Shown: in pieces, positions 10,141 through 24,100 of the stretch
Layout: every line of letters begins with the position of its first letter
Numbering within the stretch: the stretch's first letter is position 1
DNA from: Branchiostoma floridae
Taxonomy: Eukaryota > Chordata > Leptocardii > Amphioxiformes > Branchiostomatidae
Length of the DNA stretch: 64,000 nucleotides
Reading direction: 5' to 3'
Assembly (NCBI RefSeq): GCF_000003815.2
Contig: NC_049993.1
Coordinates: 246,001-310,000, forward strand
The notes under the pieces: generated by a model
Told to the model about the DNA's origin: nothing
What the model saw: the letters and a program-made list of their open reading frames with translations, nothing else
Databases searched by the model: none
Translations under genes and position numbers: made by a program

Positions 10141-11839
10141 ATTTTGACCTTCCATTGTTTTCTCATTAATGAATTAAGAGAGAATGGGGCCCTAACGAAT
10201 TTTGATAGATGGGCATATGCATAAAAGAATTCTAAATCTGATTTTTTTGGGGCATATAGATGACGTCATCAGGTTTTATTACCCCTGATATTAATTTTGT
10301 CTATGAGAAAATACAGCACTTTGGTACATATCACTGCAATAAAACTATGTTTTTCATGTGCATAATGATGAAAGCTACAAACTCATCTTAGCGGCAACTG
10401 ATATCTGCTAATGATCTGGAATTACTAGTATTAGAAAATGATTTTTTTGATAAGATGAAAACAATTATTTTCTAATATACTACAGATAATTAATATCAAT
10501 TGGCGCAATCCTATTATTTATAAGTTACAGTTAACGTTACATACCGTGTTACATAACGTGATACACACACACACACACACACACTTTTAATTGGGGTGCG
10601 TACTTTAATTGAGAACTGAAATACGGCGGTTTGCTACTCTCAGCCGATCACAGCCCTTTGCTCCTGTGTCAGAAACCAACTTTCAACCCCCTAAAAGCTA
10701 AGGGCACAACCCGCCGTACCTGCAAATTATATGTGCTGCCTACGTACGTGCCAAAACGTGGGCAATCTTTTGGGATCCGTAAGTGGTACCGCCTCCGTAC
10801 GAACTCGTAGGGAATCCGACGGATTTTGGACACGCAGACACGCCCTAGAACTCTTTACGGATCTTTACGTGCAGACAGGCAAAACTGTGTGTGCATCGTG
10901 ATCCACCGTGGCTTGCGCATGCAACCGTTCGAGTGACGTGCGTTGACATACTGCCTCCCTGCTCTTGCCAGTCGTTCCCCACGTTTTCAGAAATCACGGT
11001 GTGGCGGACGTGAGCTCCCCCCCCCCCCAAAAAAAAGTACGGACAAATCGCACGTAACGTACAGCGGGTTTAGTTGTGTCCTAATACCCCCCCCCCCTCA
11101 CATTATATACGATCTTCGGACGTACTTCGCGATCACAGGAAGGTCGGCTGATTTTAAGATCTTAAGATGGTCTTGCGTATTTTTCGCCCATTAACCGTCC
11201 CCCTCACATATAAGCGAGGCTCGTGGGATCGACGGTGAATAAATCTATGATAATAAACCTCCCATGACCTCTTGCACGCGGACAAGGTAACACAAAACGT
11301 TCCTCAAAAAAGGCAAGAGATAAAAAAATATGCACGTGCATAATAGAAATGACACAAGAAAGGAAAGTGTGTCACAAAGCCAGCCTACATACTACCACAG
11401 GGGCCACAATGTTAGAATTACCCTCACATTCCCAGAAATTCAATATTTGTAAATAAACAGAAGTCGGGTGAACGTCGCCCGAACGTCGCCCGACTGACGA
11501 GCGTTCGCCATCCGATTTGCGCTCGATGATTAATAACTATGTCTGTGCTCGCCTATCGGTCTCCAATCGTTGGATTGACGCAAGACTATTGATCGATACC
11601 CTTGCGAGGTACGCACGATTTGCACGCACGATCTGCGACTTGGTAACGAGCTCTGCGATCTCCTGCGACTTGTCGCTTATGTTAAGAACATGTTTCGCTG
11701 CACCGCGACCATCGTACGACCCCTGAAAATCACCGGATTATCGTGAGAGCACCGGACGTCTTACTCACGAAAATGTCATGCAGAGCCCAAAGACTAGTCT
11801 TCAGATCGATTTTCGCCTATTAAATAAATGTGATGTATT
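10141..11839. other. Intergenic DNA upstream of GAK
   Basis: No exon was recognised. The part from about 10690 to 11760 is CpG-rich with C-homopolymers near 11020 and 11090, and has CGTCGCCCGA twice in tandem near 11472-11494. It may hold old MITE material, but no inverted ends could be paired. Confidence 0.45.
10563..10584. repeat. (AC)n microsatellite
   Basis: About eleven AC units. Confidence 0.9.
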
Positions 11840-11998
11840 AGCATCCCCCAGCTTCGCCTCTACATTCCAAGATTGTAGAGATCTCGCGAGAACGTGCGAG
11901 AGTAGGCGGGGACGTCACGTGCCCAGGTCCTATCGCAGAAGCTGACGACTACATGTAGAGTACATCCGTTCGGCTTGGGGAAAAACACTGACAGGGTC
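11840..11998 (+). promoter_or_regulatory. Candidate GAK promoter / 5' UTR
   Basis: The 160 bases before the GAK start codon are CpG-rich with no TATA box. They contain the palindrome TCTCGCGAGA at 11882-11891, a GGCGGGGACG GC-box-like word, and GACGTCACGTG at 11911-11921, which overlaps CRE-like (GACGTCAC) and E-box (CACGTG) cores. TCTCGCGAGA is known as a core element of TATA-less housekeeping promoters in vertebrates. Its function here is inferred from position only. Confidence 0.55.
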
Positions 11999-12128
11999 AT
12001 GTCAGACTTTTTAAAGTCTGCCTTGGGTTATCTGAGTCCCTCCGGAAGCGGGAATGACAATGAATTTGTAGGACAACTCGTGGAATTGGGAGATATAAAA
12101 TTACGTGTGAAAAGGGTCATCGCCGAAG
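11999..12128 (+). CDS. GAK: GAK exon 1 (N-terminus, start of kinase)
   Basis: ATG at 11999 opens [20 protein letters not shown]; the exon continues to [21 protein letters not shown] and a split glycine (donor GAAG|GTGAGG). FVGQ-VELG-LR-RV-EG is the conserved GAK start. A TTG 24 bases upstream also keeps the frame but is not needed. Confidence 0.92.
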
Positions 12129-15100
12129 GTGAGGTAACACTAAATGACTTGAGGGGGGAGGGGGGCTGTACTGTGAAAACTTCTGTGGTCGTTAACGTTT
12201 TTAATATTTTGTACGGCTGATGTAATATCTTGAGTTTCAGTCTTGTCTACAGAAGCAATCAAGCTTTCTATCTTTTCATAGATCTCAAATAATAACATGA
12301 TCTTTCTTCTTTTATCACCTAAAGGAAGAATAATTTATGTAAGACCGGTCTACCACAAAACAAACAGACCATAGAATGGACCTGAATCCGCTTGACTGTA
12401 CATGTGAAAACTTGTTAATGATCCATTTCGCTACGAAGGAACCTGTTTTCCAGATATCCGACTTACGCTGGCATTTTAGAATACCTCAAAAACGTATTTT
12501 TGAAAATCATATTTTTCGAAGGTCTGCTGCTGGATAAAATTACATTATGAATTGCAAATTACCCTGCCTCTGGAATTTTATGTGAAATGTAGAAATTGGT
12601 CGGAATGACCTCCATAGTGTTTTGGACTTGCTTTAACAGTGGCGCTAAATATGTAAAGCTATACATTTCTGAAAGCTAGTTCAAGCCATACAAACTTTAA
12701 TAGTCTCTAAATCTAATGATACTGCGTCCAGCCTCATCAAATTCATTTGCGAGAATTTCTGTACGGCTAGTCTTTTGATAGACCTCATTTGGATTGGCTC
12801 GTTTGGCTCAAAACAGCCATCTCGTGACGATACCACTATTTTAGGGGGGTGCGGAATTGGTCTTTTTTTTTACAGCTAATACAACAATATTATAGGGTCT
12901 TTCCCGCTGCACCCACTCCAAAAGTGCCCAGATTTCACAAAATCCCACCAAGAAAGGCTTTTAGTGGTTTAAAGCCTTGTTTTTATTTGCCTCACCGGGC
13001 GCTGTAGCTACAGGCACACTAATTCTTGTGTCTCCCCTTGTAAACACGAGGCCAAAACATGGCAACGTCATAGCTTTCATTGTAGTTACATTCATCTGTC
13101 GATTGTGGAATGATCAATCATCTTAGTCCTCGGAAGCGTCTTCATGGTGGCGCAATCATAGAACCCTAAAATTCAGCTGCAGATGTCACAAAAATTGCCC
13201 GATAACCTTGCAAACAACATGTCCACCCAATAAACAGGAAAACGAGGTTGTTCCCCCAAAGTACACCAGATTTTACCGGGGATTGCTGTTAAATAGCGAT
13301 GCCCTAATTGCTCAAGTTATCGGGGGCAGGATTGAGTTGCCTTAGGGGGCCGCGATTGTGGCCGAATGCAGGGAAGCCCAGAACTACGATTGTGGCGTAA
13401 CGCAGCAGGAGGGTTAAGAGAAGAACCCACTTACGACCCATGATCTACTGCACCACAGAAATGAGAATTTTCTGTGTAATTCAGCTCGTTTGGGCTTCAA
13501 AGTACATCTTTGAATAAACTATACTAAACCAGTGTACAAAATACTTTTCTGAGCCAGGTTGCACAGTGTGCAACCTGGAGCAAAAACTAGGTTGCACAAC
13601 TGAATTTCAAGTTGCACCACCTACAATTTGCTAATTTCTGGAAAAAAGGTACAATACATAACCTTTTATCATCATGTTACTTATATAAGCATGTTTGTTT
13701 CAAAGTAAAAATCAAATAAATTGACAACAAAATTGAGTTCTGAGGCTCAAAATCTAAGTTGCACCCTGTGCAACCTGAGTTAAGAAGTAAGTTGCACCAA
13801 GCAAAAAGTGGTTGCAATGTGCAAGTGTGCAAGTGGGTATTTTGCACGCTGCTAAACTATACTATTTTTGTTTGTGTTGTAACAAAGGTAAAAATGTTGA
13901 CTTCTAAAGGAAATAGTGTTTCTGTGGGTTATGAAAAAAATATATTATGGGGAGGATATCCCCAGACCCCTACAATGTGGCTTTGCTGCACTAAAATACC
14001 CCTTCTAATGGAGTTCTATGTGACATAATGCTGGTGAGAACACTGATTACATGTACATGTTGTGCATCATACAAGGAATAGACCGATCCTGGTCAAACAC
14101 CATATGGAACAAATAGAACAAGGTAGCCTATTCTATTTCAAACACCTCCGTCAAAAACAGCCCCAGTGGTGCAGAAATGGCCAAAGAAAAATGCTCATAC
14201 CATCTTTGTTGAAGATTATACCTACCGAGTATAGTTCAAGTTGTTTGGGGAGAGAGAGCCACAGCATAGCATTACATTGTTGGTGGACAGGATGCAGGAT
14301 GCAGAGTATGTATAAGACACGGAACTCTGCACTAGCAGACTTTGTAGAACTAGAAGGGTCCTTTTTGGTAAGCGTGTACAAGCTCCCTCTCCACAAGTGC
14401 GCGAGCTGCTTTCTTTGTAATTTGGTTTTTGTCATAAGCATGCATGCAGCTGTAAGAATTCGGAGGGTCGAGTAAGAACAGAAAGAAACAAACATGCCGA
14501 CCCCCGGGATCGAACCCAGGTCGGCAGATTACAAATCCAACGTGCAAACCACAACACCAAAAGGTCTAGAGCCATTGGCGTGGTCAGTTTGGCAGCACTT
14601 GAACCCCACAGTTACCCTACTCACCCTTTTCTTTTCAAGATTCGTCCTCGAATCTCGGAGATCGATATCCCTGTGTGGCACGTCTTAGCCTGTTACTCAC
14701 AGTGTGGCACATCTGATAGCCTGTTACTCACTGTGTGGCACATTTCTAGCCTGTTACTCACAGGGCCGGTGTGGGAACCAATGTAGAAATTTGGAGGGTC
14801 GAGTAAGAACAGAAAGAAACAAACATGCCAACACCCGGGATCGAACCCAGGTCGGCAGATTACAAATCCAATGTGCAAACCACAACACCAAAAGCTCTAG
14901 AGCTGTTGGTGTGGTAAGTTTAATTGGCAGTGCGTGAACCCCACTGTTACACAGCTGTTATACGTGGGCTTTAGGATCAGTCCATTCAGCTACTTTGCAT
15001 CATGTGCTTACTTTTATATGCAGACAGATTTATCATGATGTTGTTCTATACCTCAGGAGGATTTGCTGTGGTGTATGTTGCTGAGGATCTTGCAAAGAAA

Positions 15101-18100
15101 AAAGAATATGCTTTGAAGGTTAGTCAGTTAATTCATCTTGTGAAACTTATCTCCACTGTCTATTTTCTGCACCATACAGCAGTGGTATGGGGGTTTATCA
15201 CTTACACTCAGAACTAGGGGTGGGTACCGGTACAGAAAATTAAGGTACAGGTTTGGTTCACCTGTCCTGAGGATCAGGTCCAGGTCTAGACCTCAACCTG
15301 GACCTGATTGTCTGTGAAAACTTGTGATATTGGCAGTACTCAGAACAATGGTTCATTTTGCCACAAAGGAATCAGTTTGGTGGAGTATTCTTAAAATTCT
15401 TAGTGTAAACATGGCAAACCGACGTTTGACTGTAGAAACTTGGTAGAAATACCTACAACTAGTATAAACTCTACTCTACTTCACTTTTGTTCATCAACTT
15501 TTGTTATTTTCTTTTTTTTTTTAAACAAGAAGCACCAATACCTATGGATGCCTGCTGATACAATGGATGTGTTCATTTTCTAATCAGTACAAATTTAGTG
15601 CACTCAGTCTGGTTTTTCAGGTTCTTTATTTTTTTCGGACCAGGCCAAGAAAGAAAAAAAATTTTGTACTGTTACCGACCCTTGCTCAGAACCATGTAAA
15701 TAAAATACCTGATTTTTTATCTACTAGACATATTTGATTGCATTGCAAGTAGATTAACATAATTCTCTGTTGTTTGGATTATTTTCAGAGACTTCTAGCA
15801 TCTGATGAAGATGCCAGCAAGAACATCATACAAGAAATATGCTTCATTGTATCCTTTAACCAAAGTTCCGTGACCTGTAGCTTCACTCAACAGCTTTAGG
15901 AATGATACAATGTACATGTATATGTCACAGTAGAGATTGTGATTCAGGGCATTCGCCGATTGTCCTAAGACAGACTGCGATCGGCATCTGTCCTGGGCTC
16001 CTGGCACAATCAGTGATTCTACTAGTACAGATTGTAATCGGGATCTGTAAAGGGATCAAACTTTTGTTCTCATTTGCATATTGGCATCAGTTTTGGGGTA
16101 CCCAGATGATGTCCATATACCGGTAATGAAATGCTCCTTGACGTGGTGTACAGAAAAAGCTGTCTGGCCATCCCAACATCATCCAGTTCCTGTCTGCAGC
16201 CAGCATCAGTAAGGAGGAGTCGGACCATGGACAGGCAGAATTCCTCTTGTTGACAGAACTCTGCACAGGTTAGACTATCAATTAAAGCTGTGTTTTTTTT
16301 TTAGGTACAGGTACAGGTACACTGGATCAGGCACAGGTCCGTAGGTCTATACCTAAACTACTCATGCAAATGCATGTTCGATGGTTCGATGGATCGACCA
16401 ACCCAGCTCTCCTAATGCCCTTCCAAAACCCCTTTCTCGTGACCACGGCTTAGTCAGACAACGTTACATCCCCACCAACTTTTAAACCTGTTTAGTCATG
16501 TGTTTCTGTTTTTTGTCTGTACAGATAGACCTTAGAATGAAAGAAGCATTCGAATTGTGATATTTCTTAGAATAGAGCAGCATATAATCAAGATGAATCA
16601 TTTCACATCAAAATTTGCATCAGCTTTTCATAAAGATGAAATGCTTTACTAAATACATTTTGTATGAGAATATATATTATAAGTAGCCAATGCTGTCAAG
16701 ATAAACGTTTAAAGTCCGTATGTACTGTAATTCCTGATTTATCCCATTGTACTGTTATGTTCACGGTTTTATTAGTGATGACTGTAATGTGAACTTATAA
16801 TTACTGATAACAAATAATTCATGTTGGTGACAATAACAAATAATTCCTTCACCGTGAACGTTTAGTTCTGAGAACAGGTTAAATTTTCTCAGACCCCATT
16901 CACACTCAGAAAAACGATTCGAATAAAACATGTTATCCGAATAAAACTACCCGATCCGAATAAAACTTGAACGCTCCCAAATCACTTGGATTTCATCGAT
17001 TCGAATCCCTTGCGATCCACCTCGGGGAGGTAGATAGAACTCCGGGAAGTGGATAAAACTGCGCCGCGGGGAGTCTCGATTCGTACGATTCGGCAGTGTG
17101 AACGCGCAAGTGGATAGGATTCACTTTAAGTGGATAGGATGAAACTTATCAAAGGTGAGTTTGCTCAATTAGAAGTTTATCTGCCAGTCCGAGTCTGAAA
17201 ATGTTCAAAGCACAATGTTGTTCCACCAATCATGGCTTCGCTCCCGCTCCCAGATGGTTCTGTCTGCCGCTCTAGTGGCGTACATCTGAGCTGTACTACA
17301 GCTATCCCAATATGCAAAAGACTTTGTCGGTGAAACCTTCTCACGTCTAAAGACCGTCGATTGCGTTCCCTTCTACGACGACAGAACATTCTCCAGAGGA
17401 ACAACAGCATCAAAAGTTGGTGGATTCCGGCCATTTTGAGCTGTAAGAAATGGCGCTACCCTTTGACCTCAACCTAATGTTTCATTCGGACAAGACTGAG
17501 GGCGCAGTAATCGGATTGCCGAAGACGAGTGTGAACGCAATTTTAGATTGGATAGAATTTTTTTTATTCAGATAAATGTTTTATCCGAATCGTTTTCTGA
17601 GTGTGAATGGGGTCTCAGAGTCAGACCGTGAAAGTTTGGTACCGAGAAGACAAATAAGTGAATTACAGTAACCGCATTGAAACGCTAGCCTATGCTTAGT
17701 AGAACCGCTAGAATTTACGTATAATACATGCCTAAGTAAAAGATGTGAATTAGGATGTAGTATGTATTACAGGACATACATGTATTTGACTAAACTGTTG
17801 TTTTCCTGCTCAGGAGGCCCGCTGGTAGATGTGCTGAACAGTCATCAGTCCTTACCATGTGACCTGGTGCTGCAGGTGTTCTATCAAACCTGCCGTGCTG
17901 TACAACACATGCACCGCCAGAAACCTCCCATCATACACCGGGATCTCAAGGTTAGCCCAGACATCTACTAGAAGTGGGGACCACTACAAAACCAGACTGG
18001 TCTGAAAAAAAAAAAAAACTGAAGAAATCAGTTTTTTGACTGATTAGAAAATGAACACATTATATCGACAGGTGTCCACATGTTATGGAGCTAACGGGTC

Positions 18101-21100
18101 AAGAATATGAGAGAAGTAGAATAGAGGTTATAGTCATCGTCATCTCAACCATTGTTTCTACAGTCTAACGTAGAGAACAGAGGCAGATAGTGTTGTTTAC
18201 ATATAGAATACAACATGGACATTCCTCATTGCCAGAGGTACAACCTGACTGCGGAGAGGATTGCCCGATGGCCAAACCTGTGTTGTATTATATTTATACT
18301 ATGCCAACCCGAGGAAACTCAAGTTTATCGCAAAAAAAAAAAGCAAAAGATGAGACAAGTGCATATCACGTGAACAACATTGTCAATTAGAACAAAAGAA
18401 CCGACACTGTGCCAGTTTATTTTGAGAACAGTTGTTTGAATTTTTGACAGTGGCGCATGCAAGCAAGTTTGATTTTTTTTAATATAGCGCTAGGCCGTAT
18501 GGTAAAATACTGACCGGTTGGAACACCGAGATATTGAACGTAAATACAGCGCAAGTATGATATAAATAAAGATACGATTTAAATGCCAGTGGAAGTCGGA
18601 ATCCAGTCCAATTGCGTTCACAAGGGCGATTCTGGTCAATCCACCTCACAACCCATTCCAAAATCCAGTTGGATTAGTTGCATTCACATAACAAAAATGT
18701 AATCCGATTGGGTCATTTTAATTGGATTCCTCGTTTAACACACTTGCTTTTTTTCATGTGAATGGGGTCTAAGTTGCCCTTACACTGTGAAAAAATCCTG
18801 GTGAGAACACTGTTACCTATAGTCCAAACATTTTCTGTATACTTCAGGTGGAGAACTTGTTGATCAGTAGTCGTGGTTTGATTAAGCTGTGTGACTTTGG
18901 AAGTGCCACCACCACCAGCTACTCACCTGATCACACCTGGAGTGCACATCAGCGAGCCATGGCAGAGGAAGAGGTAAAGATGGGAGGGAATCTTTTCATG
19001 AATCAATACAACAAACACATACATTACATGATATGTACACAATGTAAGAGATGCTGTTGTGCCATGTAAGTTAATGCAGAGATGTTCGTGTTCGCTTCAC
19101 TGAACTCCAAACCACCGCAATCACTTATTATATTTCAGCCATACATAGTATGGTGAAATATATTGTATTCGTAATGTTTCTTTCTTTCTTTCTTTCTTTC
19201 TCCTGTCAAATCTTCAAAGTGATTCATCTCCGCCGTTCCTGGACCGAATGACCTGAAATTTGGCACAAGGGTAGAGTGAGCCAATACCAAAATGTGTTGT
19301 TTTTTTTTCATATCTGCTCCTTAAATGATTTTATTAAGGTTTTATTGCAACTTTTGGACCAAAACTGTATAATTTGGCCCCCTGAACCATGGTATTACAT
19401 CCAAATGACCTGAAATTTGGGACGGAGGTGCCCTAGATACTTATTCAAAGGATCCATGTATAATATTTGGTATAAATCACTTCAAAATGGCCCCTTAAGG
19501 AGGTTTTTGTGGGAGAGTTTTGGATATGTGAGATCGAAGTGCCGAGGTCAACGACCTCTAGGTCATTCTGGTGTGTCAGGGCCACAGGTGTGACAGGTAG
19601 ATCCAATTATCTACCTACCTACCTAGTCCATAGACATCCAGGTGGTTGGGGGACAAGGTAAATCCAATTAATGACCAGCCAATGAGCAAGCTCATTTTGC
19701 TGTAAGAGTCCATTGTTGGACAGGGGGTGTTTTTTAAAATTTACTTTTAGACTTTGGTGATAATGCCAATGTTTTTTTTAGCGGAAGTGTTTTGCACTGA
19801 ACCACTTGACATAAGACTACTACTGGGACAGTCCATTTTTGCACATAGGGGGGGGGGGTTAAAAAAAGACCACCTGAAGACTGCACATAAGGAGGATTCG
19901 GCAGCCAATCAGCAAGCCTGGTGTTATCTGGAAGAGTCCATTCATGCACGTGGGACTTATTTAAAATTCAGTTTTGGACTGGGTTGCTTATTATACAAAA
20001 GGCCATGTACTGTGAGTATTTCTGGGCTATTGTGCAATTTTAAACAGGGTGTGCTGGGAGATTCCATTCTTCGACAAAGGGGGTATTCTTTTAAATTCAT
20101 TTTGTGGACTTTGTTGATTATGTCGATGTCCTATTTTAGCTGATGTATTTTTGGATCGCTCCAATTTACATAGGGGTATAACAGGAAGAGCCGATTCTTG
20201 CACAGAGTTTTTTTTTTTTTCATATATGGTTTTGGACGGCTGATGATTCAAAATTCCATTACTTAGCGGAAGTGTTTTTGGAGTCGTCTATTTTAACTTT
20301 CTACATGGGGTGCACTAGAAGAGTCCATTCTTGAAGGAGGTTTTGTAAGATTCATTTTTGCTCATAAGTGTGATTAGTAGTTAGAAGTCATTTTAAGCAG
20401 AAGTATTCCATTTTTGCACATGGGTGATTTTGGAACAGTCTATTGTTACATGAGGAGGGAGATGGCTGAAATATGCTGTATTTGCTCTCAAGCAAATGTT
20501 GGCCTTTCTAGTTTTTCCTGCTACTACGTAATTAAGTCTCTGTGAAGTTAAATGTATTTAGACCTAGGAAAAAAAATGTTGTGTTTCCTGTTTCCCGACC
20601 GACTCTAGAAAAACATGCCGACCCTAGACTTTTTTTTTGGTGAACCATTTTTTGGACCCAGAAGTCTGAACAATTTCAAGAAAATACTAGTCATTTTGGA
20701 CACGATCTTACTATGGTCACGGAAGGGGAAAATAGCCACAAATCAAATCAGATTAGCCTACAATAAATGCATATTCGCCCCACTGTGTAAATGTCGGTTC
20801 CATTTTAGGTCAACAATGAAAATTTCCTATGAAAAAAGTCAAATGTTACCACGAGGCCGGTCGGGTACAGACGTAACGTTATACGGAGCAAAGTAGAAAG
20901 GTCCTCAATTATCCTCGTAACTTTTCACTCAAAATGAAGAATCAGCACACAAGAGAAAATAATCATGGGCTAAACAACATTTTTTCTTTCTTTTGCGCTG
21001 ATATTCAATCCATTTTTCCGAGGTGCATTTATGTGGCCTCGAAGGAAGAAACTTTAGCGCTCGGCAAAAGGTCAAGGGTCAGATCCAAGATGGCCGCATC

Positions 21101-24100
21101 CTTGGATCCTGCTGCACATGGAATATGTATCCATCTTAATCTGTTGTGTGGAGGGTCTCTTGTAGGCCAATTTTAGTGTTATTGGATGTAGATGACAGGG
21201 TTTAATGTGTCCTTATGTTCATTTTTTGTTTTGTTTACATAGTTAGACCGCATGACATGCCAATATCCAACAGCCTTTCTGCCCCCCTCCCACTCTTGTT
21301 TATATATATTTTTATTGACTTTTTCTTCAATTACTTTGGCCCATCAACATTTCTATAATCCACTTTAGCAGTTTTCCGTCCCTCTTCGATAAGGGACAGG
21401 ATCTGGCAGCCCTCGACCCCTCCCCCTACTCAGGGTTACCGAGTTGGCCAGACAGGGGTCATCAGCTGGAGTGGAAGCAGCCTGTCTAAGGGACGAGCCC
21501 CCGATACATAGCTCCTACCTGACCTGGGGTAGCTTCATTGCGGCAGCTGGCGATAAACTGACAGACTGGTGTGATGGATGATGTGATAGCCCAGTTAGTG
21601 CGGTTACAGGTTGGCGTCAGGAAGGATATCCGGCCGTAAAAAACCCTATCCAAACCAAAATGGAAAGTTCTTCATACAGATAATGGCACAGGCAGTGCCG
21701 GTAGCAGTCACCGACGAGCAGCCGGTATTGTCGCGGGCCTCGCTGACTTGCGGGTGCGGAAGGTAGGGTCCGGCCATCGAGGCAAACCATGGAGTTGAAG
21801 CCCAGAGCTGGACTCACTGGACGGACCAGCAGCATGGAAGCACAGTGTGAAGACTATTCCGACTGCTGCCTACCCCTGTGACAGGGATCCCAGCAGCAGT
21901 ATAATCAAAAATGGATACGACGATACGACGAAAAACATCTGAGAAACGCCGCCATCTTGAATCTGGGCAAAGTACTGCCTGCAATTTGGAAGTGGATCGC
22001 TAGGTGGCGTTGTTTGGTATGCTGCAATGTGATTGGCTGCATGTAAAGCGGGAATTTGTGCTTATTTCAAATTACTAGTGCCATTTTCGACAGGAGGGAA
22101 GTTCTGAAGACAGAGGAGCTATAAAAAATTGCAAAAAAAGTGCAGTATGTTGTATTACATGGGAGTCAGTGGACTGATTGCTAACAGTACATTTGGCAGA
22201 GTTGTAACATCATGCTACATGCAACACAGTATTTCATTGTATTTATTCATACACATTACTCTAAAGAAATATTTATTGTAATTTATAGATGTTAGATTTG
22301 TTTCCTTTAGACTTTAAAGTTTTTATTTCCATTTAGGCCACACCAATTTAATGTCTTGGTTCACGGATTTTTTCATAAAAAATATGGAGCGAGAGGGCGA
22401 AATAAAGATAAAATTGTAAAATGGTTGGGGTAAAGGTAACAGCTAATCCAAAACATAAAGAAAAAAATTTTCAGCTTGAAAAAAGTACAAAAACACTATT
22501 TTTGTACAGTAACAGCACCTGTACCCACACTTTAAGGAGCTTATAATATAAAGGCCAATTTGCTACACCAGAAAGTTGGTGAATGGTTTTATTAATTATT
22601 AATGGTGAAAATTTGCTGAGTAGTAATTTTTTTTTTTTTTTCAAAAAATAGAAGCGAGCGAATCCGTGAACCAAGAAATTAAATCGGTGTGGCCTTACGG
22701 ACGAACATTTAACGTAGTTCAAACATGGTTCAAGCATGTGTTGTGTCTTGTCTTTGATGAAAATAAAAATGTTTTCAGTTTCCTCCCTGCTTGTTAGTCA
22801 CTGACAAAAAACACTAAAAATAAGTAAATTCAAATGTAAACATTGGTTAATAAACATGACATTAATAAGTAAGATATCAACTTGGTAGGATCAGGTGGGT
22901 GTTTCATGTTTTGTTTGCTGGGGTGTGAAAAGGGTGCCTGGTAACCAGGGCTGTCTCAGCTTTAATATTTTTGTCCCACTCATTGTTTGGGAGCCCAAGT
23001 TGTTGATTTTTCCTCGGTAAACATGGCATTTTAAGGTCAGGAAAAAAAAAATTTACAACAGTTTCATGTCATGAAGTTCATATTTTTTGGGACGGATGGG
23101 GTAATATTTTTTTCTGTCCCAACAAGCAAATTTCAGTCCAGAGACGGAGGGATGGGTCCTGGAGACAGCCCTGCTGGTAACATTCGTTGAAGGGCAGGAC
23201 ATCCTCAAAGTGACATTTGCAATCTCCTTGTCTGTTCGTAGAATTTGTTCCTGTGCTATCATGCAGTTCAGTTTTACTTTGTAAACTGTATTTGCCTGCC
23301 ACAGTCAGGCTATAGTTTTGGGACCAAAGTCTTTATTAAAAAAAAAGAAAAAAAAGAAAGATAATCCCTACCTACCGACCCTAATTTTTTCAGGACTGAA
23401 ACAGGAAACAAAACATTTTTTTCCTAGGCCTTAGTAAAACAGTAACTCAAAACATGTGCCATATTGTCTGGCTTGGCCATATGAGAATCAGCTGACATGT
23501 CAGATTCTTTACAACATGGCGCTGTCTGACCCTTTTCTACATTTTGTATTCCCTTTTATAGCAATTGGGATACTTCTACACTAAGCATCCAATTGTTTGG
23601 GCATGAATTTGGTTCATGACTGACTTTATCATCATGTCATTAGCTATGTGGCAGTCATCACTTTTGCTTTATGTACATGTATCAATATTCTTTAACTTAA
23701 ACAAGACTTCAAAATTGAGATGATTTCAAACTGATGATGAGTAGCTAACCAATGACATGGGGCAAAGCCTTGGATGCACATGCACATGTGGAATAGCTGC
23801 CTAATGTTTTGTTGATTGATTTGTTGGCATATTTGTATACATCTAGTAAGTATTATATTAAGCATGTACATGCTAACTATATTGTGCTTAATATATATAT
23901 ATATATAAGTATCTTTTCATTTTATAGTCAGTCTCAATGGATGAAACTGTAGCACAATGAATGACCATGTGCAAGTACACAATTTATATGTTCCTCTCAA
24001 CTGTTCCAGCTTACAAGAAACACTACACCCATGTACCGTACTCCAGAGATGTTGGACCTGTATCAAAACTACCCCATCAATGACAGAGTAGACATCTGGG

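Larger units (their letters stand above)
20563..23428. repeat. Inverted-repeat-bounded segment (2.9 kb) in intron 6
   Basis: CCTAGGAAAAAAAATGTTGTGTTTCCTGTTTC-type arms (shown in two parts: CCTAGGAAAAAAAATGTTG, TGTTTCCTGTTTC) lie at 20563-20594 and, inverted, at 23398-23428. No target duplication was confirmed. The two arms could bound one element or be two opposed repeat ends. Inside are a LINE-like 3' end and a Harbinger-like MITE. Confidence 0.5.
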
